A DNA stretch of 64,000 nt from a virus, in IMG/VR virus record IMGVR_UViG_3300027976_000036, positions 1 to 64,000 of that record; one strand, written 5' to 3'. The notes below the pieces were generated by a model that was not told where the DNA came from, searched no databases, and worked only from the letters and a program-made list of their open reading frames with translations. Shown here one piece after another: positions 47,201 through 53,245 of this stretch (within the stretch, counting starts at the first letter, position 1; every line of letters starts with the position of its first letter). Both the position numbers and the translations under genes were made by a program.

Positions 47201-50200
47201 CTTCTTTTTCTGGGTCTTGTGATAGTCTGCCCACAATGTCATTGAGTTTTAATACAAATCCTGACAATATATTATTTGAGAACGCATTAATTTCTTTTGC
47301 AAATTGAGACTCTCCATAATCAACTTTAGTAATTCCAAAATCATTATTGTTAATATGAAAATGAATTTCAGCCATAGCTGAAGTCAACACCTTGAGATAA
47401 AACGTCATTTCATCTTCGTTCACTTTAGACAACAAAGGATTATTTGTTTTTAGTGTAGAAAATTGATTAAGAATTCCGAGATTGTAAATCATTCTTTGAT
47501 TTATAACTCTTGGAATGTCTTGAAATTGTAAATTCTCTTTACTGACAGGTGTTACTGTTCTTTTTAGTAAATCATAATCCCCAAACATAAAATTATATAT
47601 AATAGAATTGTGTTCTACATTTGCTTTTGGAAGCACCGTAATTGGAAATACGTTACTAGAAACGCTCTGAATCTTTTTAGATAATAATGAAATTGGCTCC
47701 AATTTCACTTTAGAGATATTTCCAATTACTTCCAAAAGTTTAGGGATTTCTATACCCAATTCTTTATAGTTTTTTGCAAGATCATATGGCGTGAAGAAAA
47801 CCTGCAAAGATGGATTTCCTGTTTTAATAATATCTAAATTGTCAATATCAATAATTTTACTATTTGTTGCGGTATTTGTTCTTTTTGCAAATTCAGATAG
47901 TTGGTTTAGATATTCATACATTTTAAGCTTCATTCTTAATTCCAATTCTTCTAACTTGGAATTGAAATTGGCGGTATTTTCAATTGATTCTCTAATATTA
48001 TCACTTTCTTCATTGTATGAATTTTCATACAAGTGATTAATTTCTCTAGATACGACGAGAATTTCTTGACGTAAAGAGTTTTTACTTGGTGCTCTTGTCG
48101 CCGTTATTTGAGAAATTCTCCACTCTTCTTCTTTCGCTATTAATTCTTTTTCTAATTTGTTTTTATGGTAATTAAGAGATTTAATTTCTTGCTTATCAGA
48201 AGTTGTAATAAGTTTTTCTTTGATTTTTTCTAAAGATTTTTCTAGTTTTTCAGCTTCTTTTTCTGCTTTATCTGCTTTATCTGTGGATACATTAGTATAA
48301 AACTGGGGAATGGCTGGGTTCTTATCGTCAAATCCTGTATTCTGTAGTAAGTCTAACAGCATTTTAGAAATACCAGAAGCGGCATCTTGTTTTTTAAATA
48401 AATTAATAAACTTAGAAAATCCTTGCATCATTGCATTTATTTCGCTGGAGAAGAATTCCACATCGTTAAATTCATAAATTGATTCCAATTCATTTAATAA
48501 CAGTTCTACTTCAAGTCGTTTGCTTACATCTACTACATATTTATTATCTTCAGGGTTCAATGATTTAAAGAGCCTATCTCTAACTGCATTCACATAATAT
48601 ACAATATACAATAATGAAAAACTAATATATTCATTTTCATTTTCTAAATCACCAATTATATATTGGTTATTATTTAAGTTAGAGTAATCCTGTTTTCTTG
48701 TGATCGTTGTGAAGACGTCTAGGACTGCATTGAGGGCGTCTTGGTGCTCTTCGGGTATGACTAGTTGATCAGGGGCACCCATAGTGCTCTTGATTGTTTC
48801 TAGGCGTCTTCTCTTCTCTTTTTCTACATAGGCTCCTGTTTTCTCAAACTGTCTAGCGGCCTCATCAACAAACTTGAATTCTTTTTGAGTTTTGTCAAAT
48901 GCATCAAATGTTGATCTTAGAAATAAATCCCCATTTTTAATAGGTCCTGAAACTTGTTCGAAATAATCCTTCCATTCATTCTTAATTGAATCTAATTGTT
49001 GGAAATCTTCTTCGGTCAAGAATTTTTTAATATAGAAGTTTGGAGCAATATTAAACTTTTCACTACTTGTTTTTGCATTCTTAAGTGTAAATGGAAGCAA
49101 ATCTAATCTTGAAATTTTTTCATCTGTTAATTTTGAAGTTAATATATTAGAAATTCTATCAACAGTATCTTTCCCAATTTTGGAATTAATAATATTTAAA
49201 CTTCTTAGAATATTTAAATCAGTTCTGTTCAAATCTAAGACAGTTAAAATATTAGCAATTTTAACAATTTCAACATTTAGTTCATCTGAAACCTCTGGAG
49301 TTTCTTTGATTTCTTCATGAATACTCTTGATTTTATCAGTAATACCATCTTTTACTGTATTCGTAATTCTCAAATTATGAATAATAAAACAAAGAGTTTT
49401 ATGATCATTTTTCAGGATATCGATTAGATTGTTTTTAACATCTAGTGTTCTTGTATTCATCCCTTCTAAGGCTCTAGTAGTTTGGTTATTAAAAGCTTTC
49501 GCATCTTTAATAAGAAGATAGATTCTATTTAACCTTTCGTTCATTTTTTTAACATCATAAACTTTAAATTTATTTAATATGTTATTTTGATCTTGAAAGA
49601 TTTTATTAATTTTATTAATATCGAAATAAAATTCACCTTGTTTATAATATTTACTAATATATTCGAATTTTGTTTCTGGTTTATTAATTTCCGAACCCGC
49701 AAGTTCACAAAGAATGTTGATTAATTTTCTGAATATTTTATCTTCATTTGAATCAAATTTTTCAATAAAATCTTCTTTATTGTTAATAAATCTAAAATTC
49801 ATTAATAATGATTCTTTATTAACTAAGAAATCAATTGAAATAAAATCTTCATAATACTTAATTTTCTGATTAACATTATCTAATTTGTCGATTTCTTTAT
49901 CTATTTCTTCTTGAATTAAAGCAATTGTGTTGGGGTTATTGTTCTCCACAATATATCTATTAAGGTCTTTAATTTCTTCTTTGTCAAAAATAAATTTTGA
50001 CAATTGAATATAATATTTTTTGTCACTACCTTCGCTTGGAAAATTCTCTTCAAATGATTCAATTGAATCTGAGTTTTTTAATCTTCTTATGAGATCGGTA
50101 CTTCCATCAATTTTATAAGATAGTTTTTGGCGTTCATGTAATAGATAGATATAGTAATCTTTACCATATCCTTCATCTACCTTTCTGTCTGCATCTTTTT

Positions 50201-50483
50201 TTGCGTCGATTCCTTCACTGGTATCGCTATCGCCAACAGATAAAGCAGAATTTAAACCAGAATTTTTAAAGTAAAAATTAACATCACAAGGCATAAAAGA
50301 ATTTATTTTTGGAAGATCATATAATCTAACTTTTTCAACCCTAAAACCTGACTTGCTTTTTATATGTAAATCTTGGTATTTGGCTCTAATTTCAAGAGCC
50401 CTTTCAATTAGACCTCTTTTATTTTCTTCTAATACTTTATTTAAAGCCTTGTTTTCTTTTCTTCCGGTGTTGCTTACAGACAT
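35220..50483 (-). CDS. Giant protein of about 5087 residues, function unknown
   Basis: An uninterrupted 15.3-kb frame. The chosen ATG (50483) follows AAAGGAATATAAAGTA; an ATG 24 bp upstream (50507) lacks a good site. The product is charged (Lys, Glu, Asp), Asn/Ile/Leu-rich and mostly helical, with many heptad-like Lys/Glu stretches, roughly a dozen cysteines, and no signal peptide, membrane span, catalytic motif or clear internal repeat I can see by eye. The C-terminal 100 residues change to a Pro/Thr/Ser stretch and a charged helix, with GC-richer codons. GC-rich islands occur at about 35260-35530, 38520-38940, 42360-42520 and 48700-48860. The size suggests a large structural or injected virion protein (N4 virion RNA polymerase is the type of precedent), but no polymerase or protease motif is seen. 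Confidence 0.93.
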   Translation of the reverse strand: MSVSNTGRKENKALNKVLEENKRGLIERALEIRAKYQDLHIKSKSGFRVEKVRLYDLPKINSFMPCDVNFYFKNSGLNSALSVGDSDTSEGIDAKKDADRKVDEGYGKDYYIYLLHERQKLSYKIDGSTDLIRRLKNSDSIESFEENFPSEGSDKKYYIQLSKFIFDKEEIKDLNRYIVENNNPNTIALIQEEIDKEIDKLDNVNQKIKYYEDFISIDFLVNKESLLMNFRFINNKEDFIEKFDSNEDKIFRKLINILCELAGSEINKPETKFEYISKYYKQGEFYFDINKINKIFQDQNNILNKFKVYDVKKMNERLNRIYLLIKDAKAFNNQTTRALEGMNTRTLDVKNNLIDILKNDHKTLCFIIHNLRITNTVKDGITDKIKSIHEEIKETPEVSDELNVEIVKIANILTVLDLNRTDLNILRSLNIINSKIGKDTVDRISNILTSKLTDEKISRLDLLPFTLKNAKTSSEKFNIAPNFYIKKFLTEEDFQQLDSIKNEWKDYFEQVSGPIKNGDLFLRSTFDAFDKTQKEFKFVDEAARQFEKTGAYVEKEKRRRLETIKSTMGAPDQLVIPEEHQDALNAVLDVFTTITRKQDYSNLNNNQYIIGDLENENEYISFSLLYIVYYVNAVRDRLFKSLNPEDNKYVVDVSKRLEVELLLNELESIYEFNDVEFFSSEINAMMQGFSKFINLFKKQDAASGISKMLLDLLQNTGFDDKNPAIPQFYTNVSTDKADKAEKEAEKLEKSLEKIKEKLITTSDKQEIKSLNYHKNKLEKELIAKEEEWRISQITATRAPSKNSLRQEILVVSREINHLYENSYNEESDNIRESIENTANFNSKLEELELRMKLKMYEYLNQLSEFAKRTNTATNSKIIDIDNLDIIKTGNPSLQVFFTPYDLAKNYKELGIEIPKLLEVIGNISKVKLEPISLLSKKIQSVSSNVFPITVLPKANVEHNSIIYNFMFGDYDLLKRTVTPVSKENLQFQDIPRVINQRMIYNLGILNQFSTLKTNNPLLSKVNEDEMTFYLKVLTSAMAEIHFHINNNDFGITKVDYGESQFAKEINAFSNNILSGFVLKLNDIVGRLSQDPEKEDILKAFQVVNKKMQGVHQNLKTIDYNIISLEIEALIDTQKTEYWLLDLDEEDVTRSLNYIVGATNKKRKKRTALKEELDQLERLDYCDYSTLIDVYTNLLSDSEKRRQKENEKLVINLKREEFLSSDRKEKNAIFDKIGEVLDSSPINRKLKYVKEYMSLNIPINAILNLKFFQDWLDEKNQQYNKFVVNLSNELSRGTISEEDKNEQIREYNEFRSSLYKKTEILRKAIAENEIEKRNVLRDRLGKLTVESNLNDSFVNRIFSYRMDENPTDRPLNNISANFLVTVLKNLSKDNYDLAKFVELIDRIYPSKTPENSFASNQEVLRILPKLIDTQKERAIKYHDGAAPLDVDNDEFLIKLVNHLKVNRSENDLLVKKIILSLGTNRATVNEDGTVEVKEFTKLSEYVAYFKKFNSAIRESMIDFEKTILTADGSMFITPYDKEVDVANIEEVDVTKIDELNQKIKDNTDKIIELAKINEWITLATVAKKIENTKTNTPTESSGFIKNFVKLLNSNEESGFKQLANVLKIDIGVETNSENIKTEFVLLGKSFETLRELSNKTEVLQNLFTKLNDVINVTLNQFIKSNNDLQAIEDFVRETSVVFFDNLSKAQDIQKETGSPTEKDKENLITELFHLKSVGKLKTESYIDSVKETFKKFQSNINIEIFLTTEAREELAQSLGGYSLSLSDDEKTKLKLFDDQIIKLEEILNRKTIEKDEILNKFNHFIEFSFTGESKDRVLSDFHDEYNKLMMISLPRMKQDGKAINSIMKVLLPVFDELFDIPQDLVVEMLNNSGIEHFDKFNKKIARTQMSPEVRENLAKFVNSFIGSASEKKEEDIKKNGLTAVGNVPQVVKQIDSGTAEKFVQMKAELSILEKVMINSQNMYTDLTNMLPTGTSTQINDVDNLARTLLNLKNNITTFIFYIIMNTEYTRYKNNELKGVKKERYAQLEKLKEQHLDFYNEILSGNTSIYTTDNRSYKDIMEKKVDGKDVSISLNEILNSDETVEYQDKTDEKKYQIPILLHMHVLLMRKNHAVSALDFYFNYNPNADTLAKLHTGFVNDENLDNSSYKLKELKETLLDPYIEKLVVDIEQDETLDKIKKLYKINEIKEEWETLKSDIVYESKNDENAISEIAEKKKFEKDNFGIEQEAALNEFTAKLEEEIDEKLRLDINPSSYDNSLYTESDLKSKIKDEYLYEIQSLAFEKDTQDKLDEILEQQKNARNSNLDMADVAIYKDGNLEGYKKVNTKRLSNKSSALGKKFTEDFIDQNFLFEKRNEFNELLKEWDRKEKEFDTIRDVSIIKQLKSICGFWKVQQLLSINFDKIGGKISNLHQVHFTETLPEAENVYKNLLEEIGSNFGLNINQFMKLYSARVKDTNPNNRTKYNKVLEELNMNDVPNIVDFSSIKDFVKQNGNKTLAYAGGLISQSENGFPFVISLINTMFNMNREVALDKNELEVLVNLLMEYVPSPIEMKRIHQYNKSDFLRLIIEKYENIQNITTSIYSIQTNIDETSEYLTSIFTNGNSGRTESSSAKLKIIHENYGEIDREIKESYDIYVEQTQALIADCMKLSRLISHRIEGGEEVVDKELAVLTAMSEQVVAKHRQTAARRRLTMNMIERRFNGQTSSSSGVSSSDLERMIVKDFCKVNKEAIDRWNSEDNILPLKKINKDLSDEDKAKLTEDNKEIIILNNKNKNDKLVPEFTMLFKQFKESSRFKSICAYYIKDIFEDFGDETKSLHVSDLGLNNSLLFSAIGLTKEGRKIAQKKNYKFTDDSFLKNIGIDIAYIREDDEYKENYKAKPVFETQEEEREYRKTFIPVGEELVQEAYEFIKNHINIVKFNDEGTPEVKIENYIDIPEEILEKILKGRKLSRKEMSESKISQNAEDNNFIQDYKEEFEKNADRLYIKERLLEDSNQMDLLRTLLDDKQEELKHYYDILEELNVDSYEDLDADGRIIIVQIEDIKKEILEITNRMKKLSRETSGNANVLPSVYLEEIVAIRASMNNSVENMLYFLEGNSDANPDDADKITKGLLPKIDSIAKNIKAGKTLVDYLKSFVTIDQIRLKMKLTSIESEQIDLSLNNQGDYPLERFNEYRDNSKELSERYKQHAKNGFLDNKESSDLYTKSKELVEEYSNASEVVNRNIADIRAEKTIMGDKITVNVVTLFREFINIFFKNNGINVAILQRITMELRNRITVEDVKQKTTEIKSDTIESAGQDLVDFHLSTSSQTSKNFETEKDYTIDSNFKAKFQLKSDKLGNKRNKKDYSDVIENNSKSLDEILKITEFLVSKKTPFSYNLELNKFRKDLEKKLEENNELMKEASSISQKYTEEKQNIISQSGLGNVVRNRIIADYEGRDHVSFKKETEEYSDLIDEKEILGKEYRELGEEFGKKKAEAKDREEPLDPKVLEEYQEKETLLKAQLNKVGRDIDSKNSFRNFENLASKNIFMALKKIIDEYLRRGSYLRNKLRDRDIDIDIFEGFKNCVMMFISQANSSTLKERDINSNLGAIKKLYNYLIKTIIATNTNKSVFGKGRENRRDMDKFDKDLQEFIKHLKIVNSAIFTSEDEDEHAPENELKEDEIDRLDRNHYRRVRINNKESFDSTINKYFTISKIKNLIESEEEETLESFVGINNINNTTFSFDIGAVPDTSSSKFKALVKDVKVMEANKDYYESKLEEAFAEFFGKTRITNNQVDQGEDGKRIFKEVVLDYLIQVNILLEENISNVDIENIILDLDPFLKNIRSDQASLQGKIKSLTTLTVDTEASVSTPFIADTEQTRQYQKVKGELFRLFKSRQHTQEKIDRAKESLENEGVLDQQIRGANSSITRNTNILNNIELEIDAKTVVLKALESGDPENRSVVVHKVRKDEFQKIVDLAKPITGGEYLSMDPKYSSGNAFINMFARQNSGKGQYNGYLTSIDIFKINNSLYIIPEVVYNVYLSLKNYTKICDEDLEQNNIDDYVVFIDEVSTVLIEIICSLNNISPTLSHDEKITQIKEKNLSKIYGGSFSDDGVSRNVEAIIQAVKKSELSNIFSAFFNNFEPFKTIKPLFDSKVGKIKTTIDNIDKIILKSKVKVNEEQDDKLVEAKIKLALKDVEIDKMNKYDAEYRTAYAVWKSIGDASAPKPKIENFENISKFAVALAEMKTERTDLQFVVTELMFKNEALREFDEPIITSDARESYINISVSIIRVDKDIEDIKQEITNIQNSTESDGLKGITVLVSEIEKLEKSIETMEEKSVELFSKNINAFRELIRSLQLNLSLISEEKRKREVEILALEAKKLELESILKEYEDSDTSSGQELDELIILKANILSSAEDVVKQRKNIEENKKQTQKIYFTTPREKIVNDSLTNQFEIDLSIEDDKDFLYTISDHVMSMYNNDAVHRNHKNSGADKKFGTHNTARMKVRLDGGDYSFNQFVNLTRQFRPKIILNYKEYLISLIESISDETILENVKANKKTFKKYLKTKEEIESSEISCSKKEDELGLTKNNSGSALVLYKEKMLELGVGDDKTFKEDESFIEIMKTAKELNKISIPDYSELEIDEDNPEQSREKLMEIMDSLEEYMDKLSLHLFDFYKIKFKVANIEERFIRKINLATKIYSNNSLDESNELLEKLITICQDDEKLEQNYDVDTMINNYKRSYNMPSESNSNHVISDESLEIISNFIKTKIIEEIKLETYAKINLISDLLSFYSESENNSELIVVFNNLKDQYSIIKNNYIENLNNYGKEDSVFFDTEISSRLGTSGERFIRDIKLEITDKIKILSRGKINQSDKKLQKEYSEFMNYLTHEESGIIPKSKAEVLRSITGMDEELKTKKTEKQKTDEGMVDSNNSVVENLKKKIARLEIEGESKIEEYRKIMKLQSYFSDFTFEDYIKMRKETLEGIRIGLRVAILKSRKPKDQVEGAVSLGTPKVISRTPVTLSTDTPREYPKAPSYSEQESDLNRVRDADALEKAKLNLHQLEAALKKTPEGEKKDQLTLRVQIARNTRELLQTKADK

Positions 50484-50635
50484 TACTTTATATTCCTTTG
50501 AGCGCAAGTGTACTCATGATAAATAGTCTAAGAAGGTGCTAAATTAAGCTTTTCTTGGACTATTGATGTAAAAATGGTGCATGGAATACCATGTCATTGC
50601 ACCTTGCGCAGCTATTATGATTCTCACAGTGAAAC
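50484..50635 (-). promoter_or_regulatory. 152-bp gap upstream of the giant gene with two hairpins
   Basis: In the transcription direction there is a hairpin with the CATGG/CCATG core extended by GGTG/CACC (about 50570-50603), then an imperfect AGTCCAAGAA/TTCTTAGACT hairpin (about 50523-50561), then the giant gene's ribosome-binding site. No T-run and no clear -35/-10 are present. The 12-mer TCACAGTGAAAC (50624-50635) recurs near 63730. This gap is the only candidate site for a promoter dedicated to the giant gene. Confidence 0.4.
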
Positions 50636-50785
50636 TTACATTTCAATGATTATGGTACCACTATCTTCTTCTTCTTCTTCTTCCTTTTCTTTTTCTAATT
50701 GTCTTATATATTCTTCTGGTAAGATGTGATAAGTTGGTATTTCTAAATATAAATATTCGTAATTATTCAAAATATATTTCTCCAT
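50636..50785 (-). CDS. Small acidic protein (49 aa), uncertain
   Basis: Start taken at the ATG at 50785, inside the last 23 bp of the upstream gene. An ATG at 50821 would lie deeper in that gene. No Shine-Dalgarno is visible. The protein ends in a Glu run (KEKEEEEEEDSG). Coupled translation could express it; it may be spurious. Confidence 0.45.
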   Translation of the reverse strand: MEKYILNNYEYLYLEIPTYHILPEEYIRQLEKEKEEEEEEDSGTIIIEM

Positions 50786-51017
50786 ATTCGTACGGAATTT
50801 TCGTTTTAATTGACCATCCATTTTTAATAGTCAATTTTTCTTCATCTGATAGAATTTTCATAAATTCTTCTATATCATTTTGGCATCTATCTTTATATAA
50901 TCTTGCCGACCTCCTATCAAATAAATAGTTTCCACTATAGATTATAAGATCACCTATTGAATTGAGGTAAATTGTAACGTCAATTAATTTGGGACTTTTT
51001 TCGTTTAATTCATTCAT
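50763..51017 (-). CDS. Small hypothetical protein (84 aa)
   Basis: Starts at the only in-frame ATG within a tandem ATGAATGAATGA run, with AGGA upstream. The protein (MNELNEKSPKLIDVTIYLN...) is charged with a central aromatic part. No motif recognised. It is the second gene downstream from the terminator at 51041, so it needs its own promoter or read-through. Confidence 0.65.
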   Translation of the reverse strand: MNELNEKSPKLIDVTIYLNSIGDLIIYSGNYLFDRRSARLYKDRCQNDIEEFMKILSDEEKLTIKNGWSIKTKIPYEYGEIYFE

Positions 51018-51040
51018 TCATTCATTCCTGTTCGTGGCAA

Positions 51041-51080
51041 ATAAAAAAAATGGAAAAAGCCGAAACTTTTTCCATTTTAA
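51041..51080 (-). terminator. Rho-independent terminator for the small-gene array
   Basis: Read on the - strand, AAAATGGAAAAAG pairs with CTTTTTCCATTTT (loop TTTCGG) and runs into a T-tract. It lies just after the stop codon of the 51082-51450 gene and looks like the main end of the 63.7-51 kb transcript. Confidence 0.85.
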
Positions 51081-51081
51081 A

Positions 51082-51450
51082 TTAATCTATCTCGATTTCA
51101 GACACCCAAAAGAACTTTTCTTCCTTTTGGGAAGTTTTAATATCTTCTAAGTCTCTTAAATCTAAATATGATTGTTCTTTAATGAACAATTTTTCTTCTT
51201 CTATCATATTTTCTTCTGCTACATGAAGAAATCTTGAGAAAAGCTTTATCGAAACATCAGAAGCTTCATAGAGTTTCATGATATAATCATCAAGAAAGAG
51301 TTTCTTGCTGATTATATCATTATCAACCAGGTTGTTAGCCTGTAATACTTCAACAAAATTTCCTTTTGGCGAAATTCGCTTGATTTCAGTTTTGACAATG
51401 TTTAGTGCGTCAATCAAGGTTTTAAGAGCCTCAATTTTTTCAATCTTCAT
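51082..51450 (-). CDS. Hypothetical helical protein (122 aa)
   Basis: Start at 51450 (MKIEKIEALKTLIDAL...), with AAGG upstream; a longer frame to 51510 would overlap the previous gene further. All-helical and Glu/Lys-rich. It is loosely similar in style to the group of helical small proteins between 53.9 and 60 kb. No function known. Confidence 0.7.
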   Translation of the reverse strand: MKIEKIEALKTLIDALNIVKTEIKRISPKGNFVEVLQANNLVDNDIISKKLFLDDYIMKLYEASDVSIKLFSRFLHVAEENMIEEEKLFIKEQSYLDLRDLEDIKTSQKEEKFFWVSEIEID

Positions 51451-51688
51451 ATTTTTCTGACCTTCTGTTCCTACTTGAACAGATTTGATTGTTATAATAC
51501 CATACAACAAACTCTAATTCATGGTTCATCATTTCTTCGCTGAAACTTAGCGTCGAATGAAGTCTTTTTCCTTCGAAAATGTATGCTCCGTTTTTATTTG
51601 GGGTGACGAAATAGTTATATTTTCCATCGAAATAATATATTTCAGTTTTTTCCTTTGTATTAATTCGTGCTTTTATGGTAATACTCAA
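51440..51688 (-). CDS. C-terminal half of a split membrane-anchored protein (frame -1 to the upstream half)
   Basis: An open frame of 82 codons begins inside a run of seven T residues where the upstream gene ends. It encodes a soluble beta-rich domain (ITIKARINTKEKTEIYYFDGKYNYF...) that would naturally follow the transmembrane segment of the upstream half. It could be reached by -1 frameshifting on the T-run, by re-initiation at the TTG that overlaps the TGA, or the split could be a sequencing or mutational indel. No independent ATG with a ribosome-binding site exists. Confidence 0.6.
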   Translation of the reverse strand: MSITIKARINTKEKTEIYYFDGKYNYFVTPNKNGAYIFEGKRLHSTLSFSEEMMNHELEFVVWYYNNQICSSRNRRSEKYED

Positions 51689-51843
51689 AAAAATATACCA
51701 AACCCTGCTACAGATAGATATATTACCAATATAACAAATCCCGTAAATAAGGATTTTGCCCACAGTAAATTATTTTCTCTGTGCCATTTTTTTCCCTCTG
51801 GGGATTCTCTGAATTCTTTTCTGATTTGTTCAAGTGACTTCAT
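51685..51843 (-). CDS. N-terminal half: 52-aa single-span membrane protein
   Basis: MKSLEQIRKEF... starts with a good ribosome-binding site (GAAGGAGTATTT). A charged N-terminus of 30 residues is followed by a hydrophobic span LFTGFVILVIYLSVAGFGIFF that ends at TGA within a 7-T run. The frame continues in -1 as a soluble domain. Together they would make a protein of about 134 residues with an N-in single span. Confidence 0.7.
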   Translation of the reverse strand: MKSLEQIRKEFRESPEGKKWHRENNLLWAKSLFTGFVILVIYLSVAGFGIFF

Positions 51844-51894
51844 AAATACTCCTTCGCTATCATTGTGATAGGTGCCTCAAGTGAGGCATTCATA
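51844..51894 (-). repeat. Double-hairpin module, divergent copy 1
   Basis: Variable hairpin GCCTCA/TGAGGC (51874-51887), 7 nt after the stop of the 51895 gene. The second hairpin is CTATCA/TGATAG (51857-51871) with loop CAA in place of AATGTT. Then AAGGAGTA and ATG. Confidence 0.6.
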
Positions 51895-52275
51895 TTATTC
51901 TGTCCAATTTTCGAGAGGAAACCAAGTGCTTCCTCTCATGTTTACATACCATTTATTTTCTATTGGTTTAAAAAGATACAGATATTCTGCACCCATGTAA
52001 GGCCAAGACCTTACATTTTTGTGATGTACTGTAGGTACAATCAGTGCAGGGTCTTCACCTCTTCGGTCTTTATAAAAAGAGCATTCCTTCAAAGTTTCAC
52101 CCAATACTGATAAATCTCCGCCTTCAATTAGTTCTACTACGGATTCCATTGTTTTATAGAATTCCAACAACAGACGCCCAGCAGATTCAACACCTCCTGC
52201 ATTATGCAGGTATACTGACTTAACGTCGTAGTTTCCGTTGTTCAACTCAATACCAATAAGTGCTCTTGTACTCAT
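51895..52275 (-). CDS. Conserved phage protein of the MxTRxxIGIE type (126 aa)
   Basis: The N-terminus MSTRALIGIELNNGNY, a mid-region VYLHNAGGVESAGRLLLEFY, GDLSVLGETL, then FYKDRRGED match a protein family common in diverse phages (pattern MATRSxIGxE...IYxHWDGYPxGVGxxLLxHY...LGDLSxLGE...YHRDRGED) that I know as uncharacterised. It keeps the family's order with the central HWDGY replaced by HNAGG. Start has AAAGGAGAAAA upstream. Confidence 0.8.
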   Translation of the reverse strand: MSTRALIGIELNNGNYDVKSVYLHNAGGVESAGRLLLEFYKTMESVVELIEGGDLSVLGETLKECSFYKDRRGEDPALIVPTVHHKNVRSWPYMGAEYLYLFKPIENKWYVNMRGSTWFPLENWTE

Positions 52276-52284
52276 TTTTCTCCT

Positions 52285-52389
52285 TTAAACCATTAGCGAT
52301 GTTGCAAACACTATATACACAAACACAAGAATCTTCATAAGAAAATTTTCTTTGTGTATATAAGAATTTATTTTATCTTCAATTAACAT
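52285..52389 (-). CDS. Very small membrane peptide (34 aa)
   Basis: The frame starts at the ATG at 52389 and ends 9 bp before the next gene. The C-terminal half is a hydrophobic helix (MKILVFVYIVFATSLMV). An 11-codon frame starting at the module's own ATG (52414) overlaps its start and could feed ribosomes to it. It fills a gap of about 200 bp. Moderate to low confidence because of its length. Confidence 0.45.
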   Translation of the reverse strand: MLIEDKINSYIHKENFLMKILVFVYIVFATSLMV

Positions 52390-52414
52390 TCTTTTCAGAT
52401 GAAATTTTCTTCAT

Positions 52415-52472
52415 ATAATGTACTCCTATATACTGCGACATTGCAGAATGTGAGGCACATGTGCCTCATTCG
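52415..52472 (-). repeat. Double-hairpin module, copy 2
   Basis: Variable hairpin GAGGCAC/GTGCCTC at 52452-52467, 5 nt after the stop codon; conserved hairpin CTGC-AATGTC-GCAG at 52433-52446; then AGGAGTACATTAT and ATG. Confidence 0.9.
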
Positions 52473-53183
52473 TTATTCTTCGTCTTCATCATCATCATCA
52501 GGTGGATATAATTTCGCATATTGTTCATCAACAAGATGCATGAAATTGTGTCCAAGCGATGTACGAAACCTGGAGTTAAATGTTTGGGTTAATTCTTCGA
52601 ATTCTTGATATTCCAATGGAATATCAAGCCTTATACATTCTTCAATAGAATGTATAATCGCATCATACTCACAGTGTTGTGATATAATAATGTTTAAGTT
52701 GTCATCAACATGGTGTTCAGCGTGGAACAAATCGTGAAAAAACCACGAAATATTTTCGTATTTCATGACAATTTGAATTTTTCTAGTCCCATGTTCATTC
52801 CACCAATAAACAAAAGGTATTAATACATCGACTTTTTCTTCAAGAATAATTTGCCTATTTTTGTTGTTTATATAGAATCCATTTGCCGAAAACCGGCGCT
52901 TTTTCCATTTGCTTGGAAATTCATCATCATCTTCCTCTTCTGGATTCATGTATGGAATGAATGAATATGGCCAATCTTCTTCACCCATTCCCCACCTTAT
53001 GATTGTATCATAATCTGGCATTTTTTCTTTGTTTTTATTGCAATACCTCTTGTAAGCATCAAATGCTGACTTTGGTATTACCGTTTCATTTAGGCCGATT
53101 TCCCCGTTTCCAAAGCTTGAAAAATTCGTTGATTTTTTAAAGATAAATTCAATTTTATCTTTGTCTACTGTATGGTATTCCAT
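52473..53183 (-). CDS. Hypothetical protein (236 aa) with acidic C-terminus
   Basis: Start at 53183 directly after AGGAGTACATT; a frame extended to 53201 only translates the ribosome-binding site. The protein has a central His-rich piece (WFFHDLFHAEHHVDDN) that could bind metal, many Trp/Tyr residues and an Asp/Glu tail (DDDDEDEE). No family recognised. Confidence 0.75.
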   Translation of the reverse strand: MEYHTVDKDKIEFIFKKSTNFSSFGNGEIGLNETVIPKSAFDAYKRYCNKNKEKMPDYDTIIRWGMGEEDWPYSFIPYMNPEEEDDDEFPSKWKKRRFSANGFYINNKNRQIILEEKVDVLIPFVYWWNEHGTRKIQIVMKYENISWFFHDLFHAEHHVDDNLNIIISQHCEYDAIIHSIEECIRLDIPLEYQEFEELTQTFNSRFRTSLGHNFMHLVDEQYAKLYPPDDDDEDEE

Positions 53184-53245
53184 AATGTACTCCTTAGTCA
53201 TAGCAACATTGCTGTGAAATGGGAAATTAATCCCAAGTCGTAGAT
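53184..53245 (-). repeat. Double-hairpin module, copy 3 (AGC-type stem)
   Basis: Variable hairpin GGGA/TCCC at 53221-53234; second hairpin AGC-AATGTT-GCT at 53202-53213. The loop is unchanged while the stem pairs differ from the CTGC type. AAGGAGTACATT then ATG. Confidence 0.85.
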
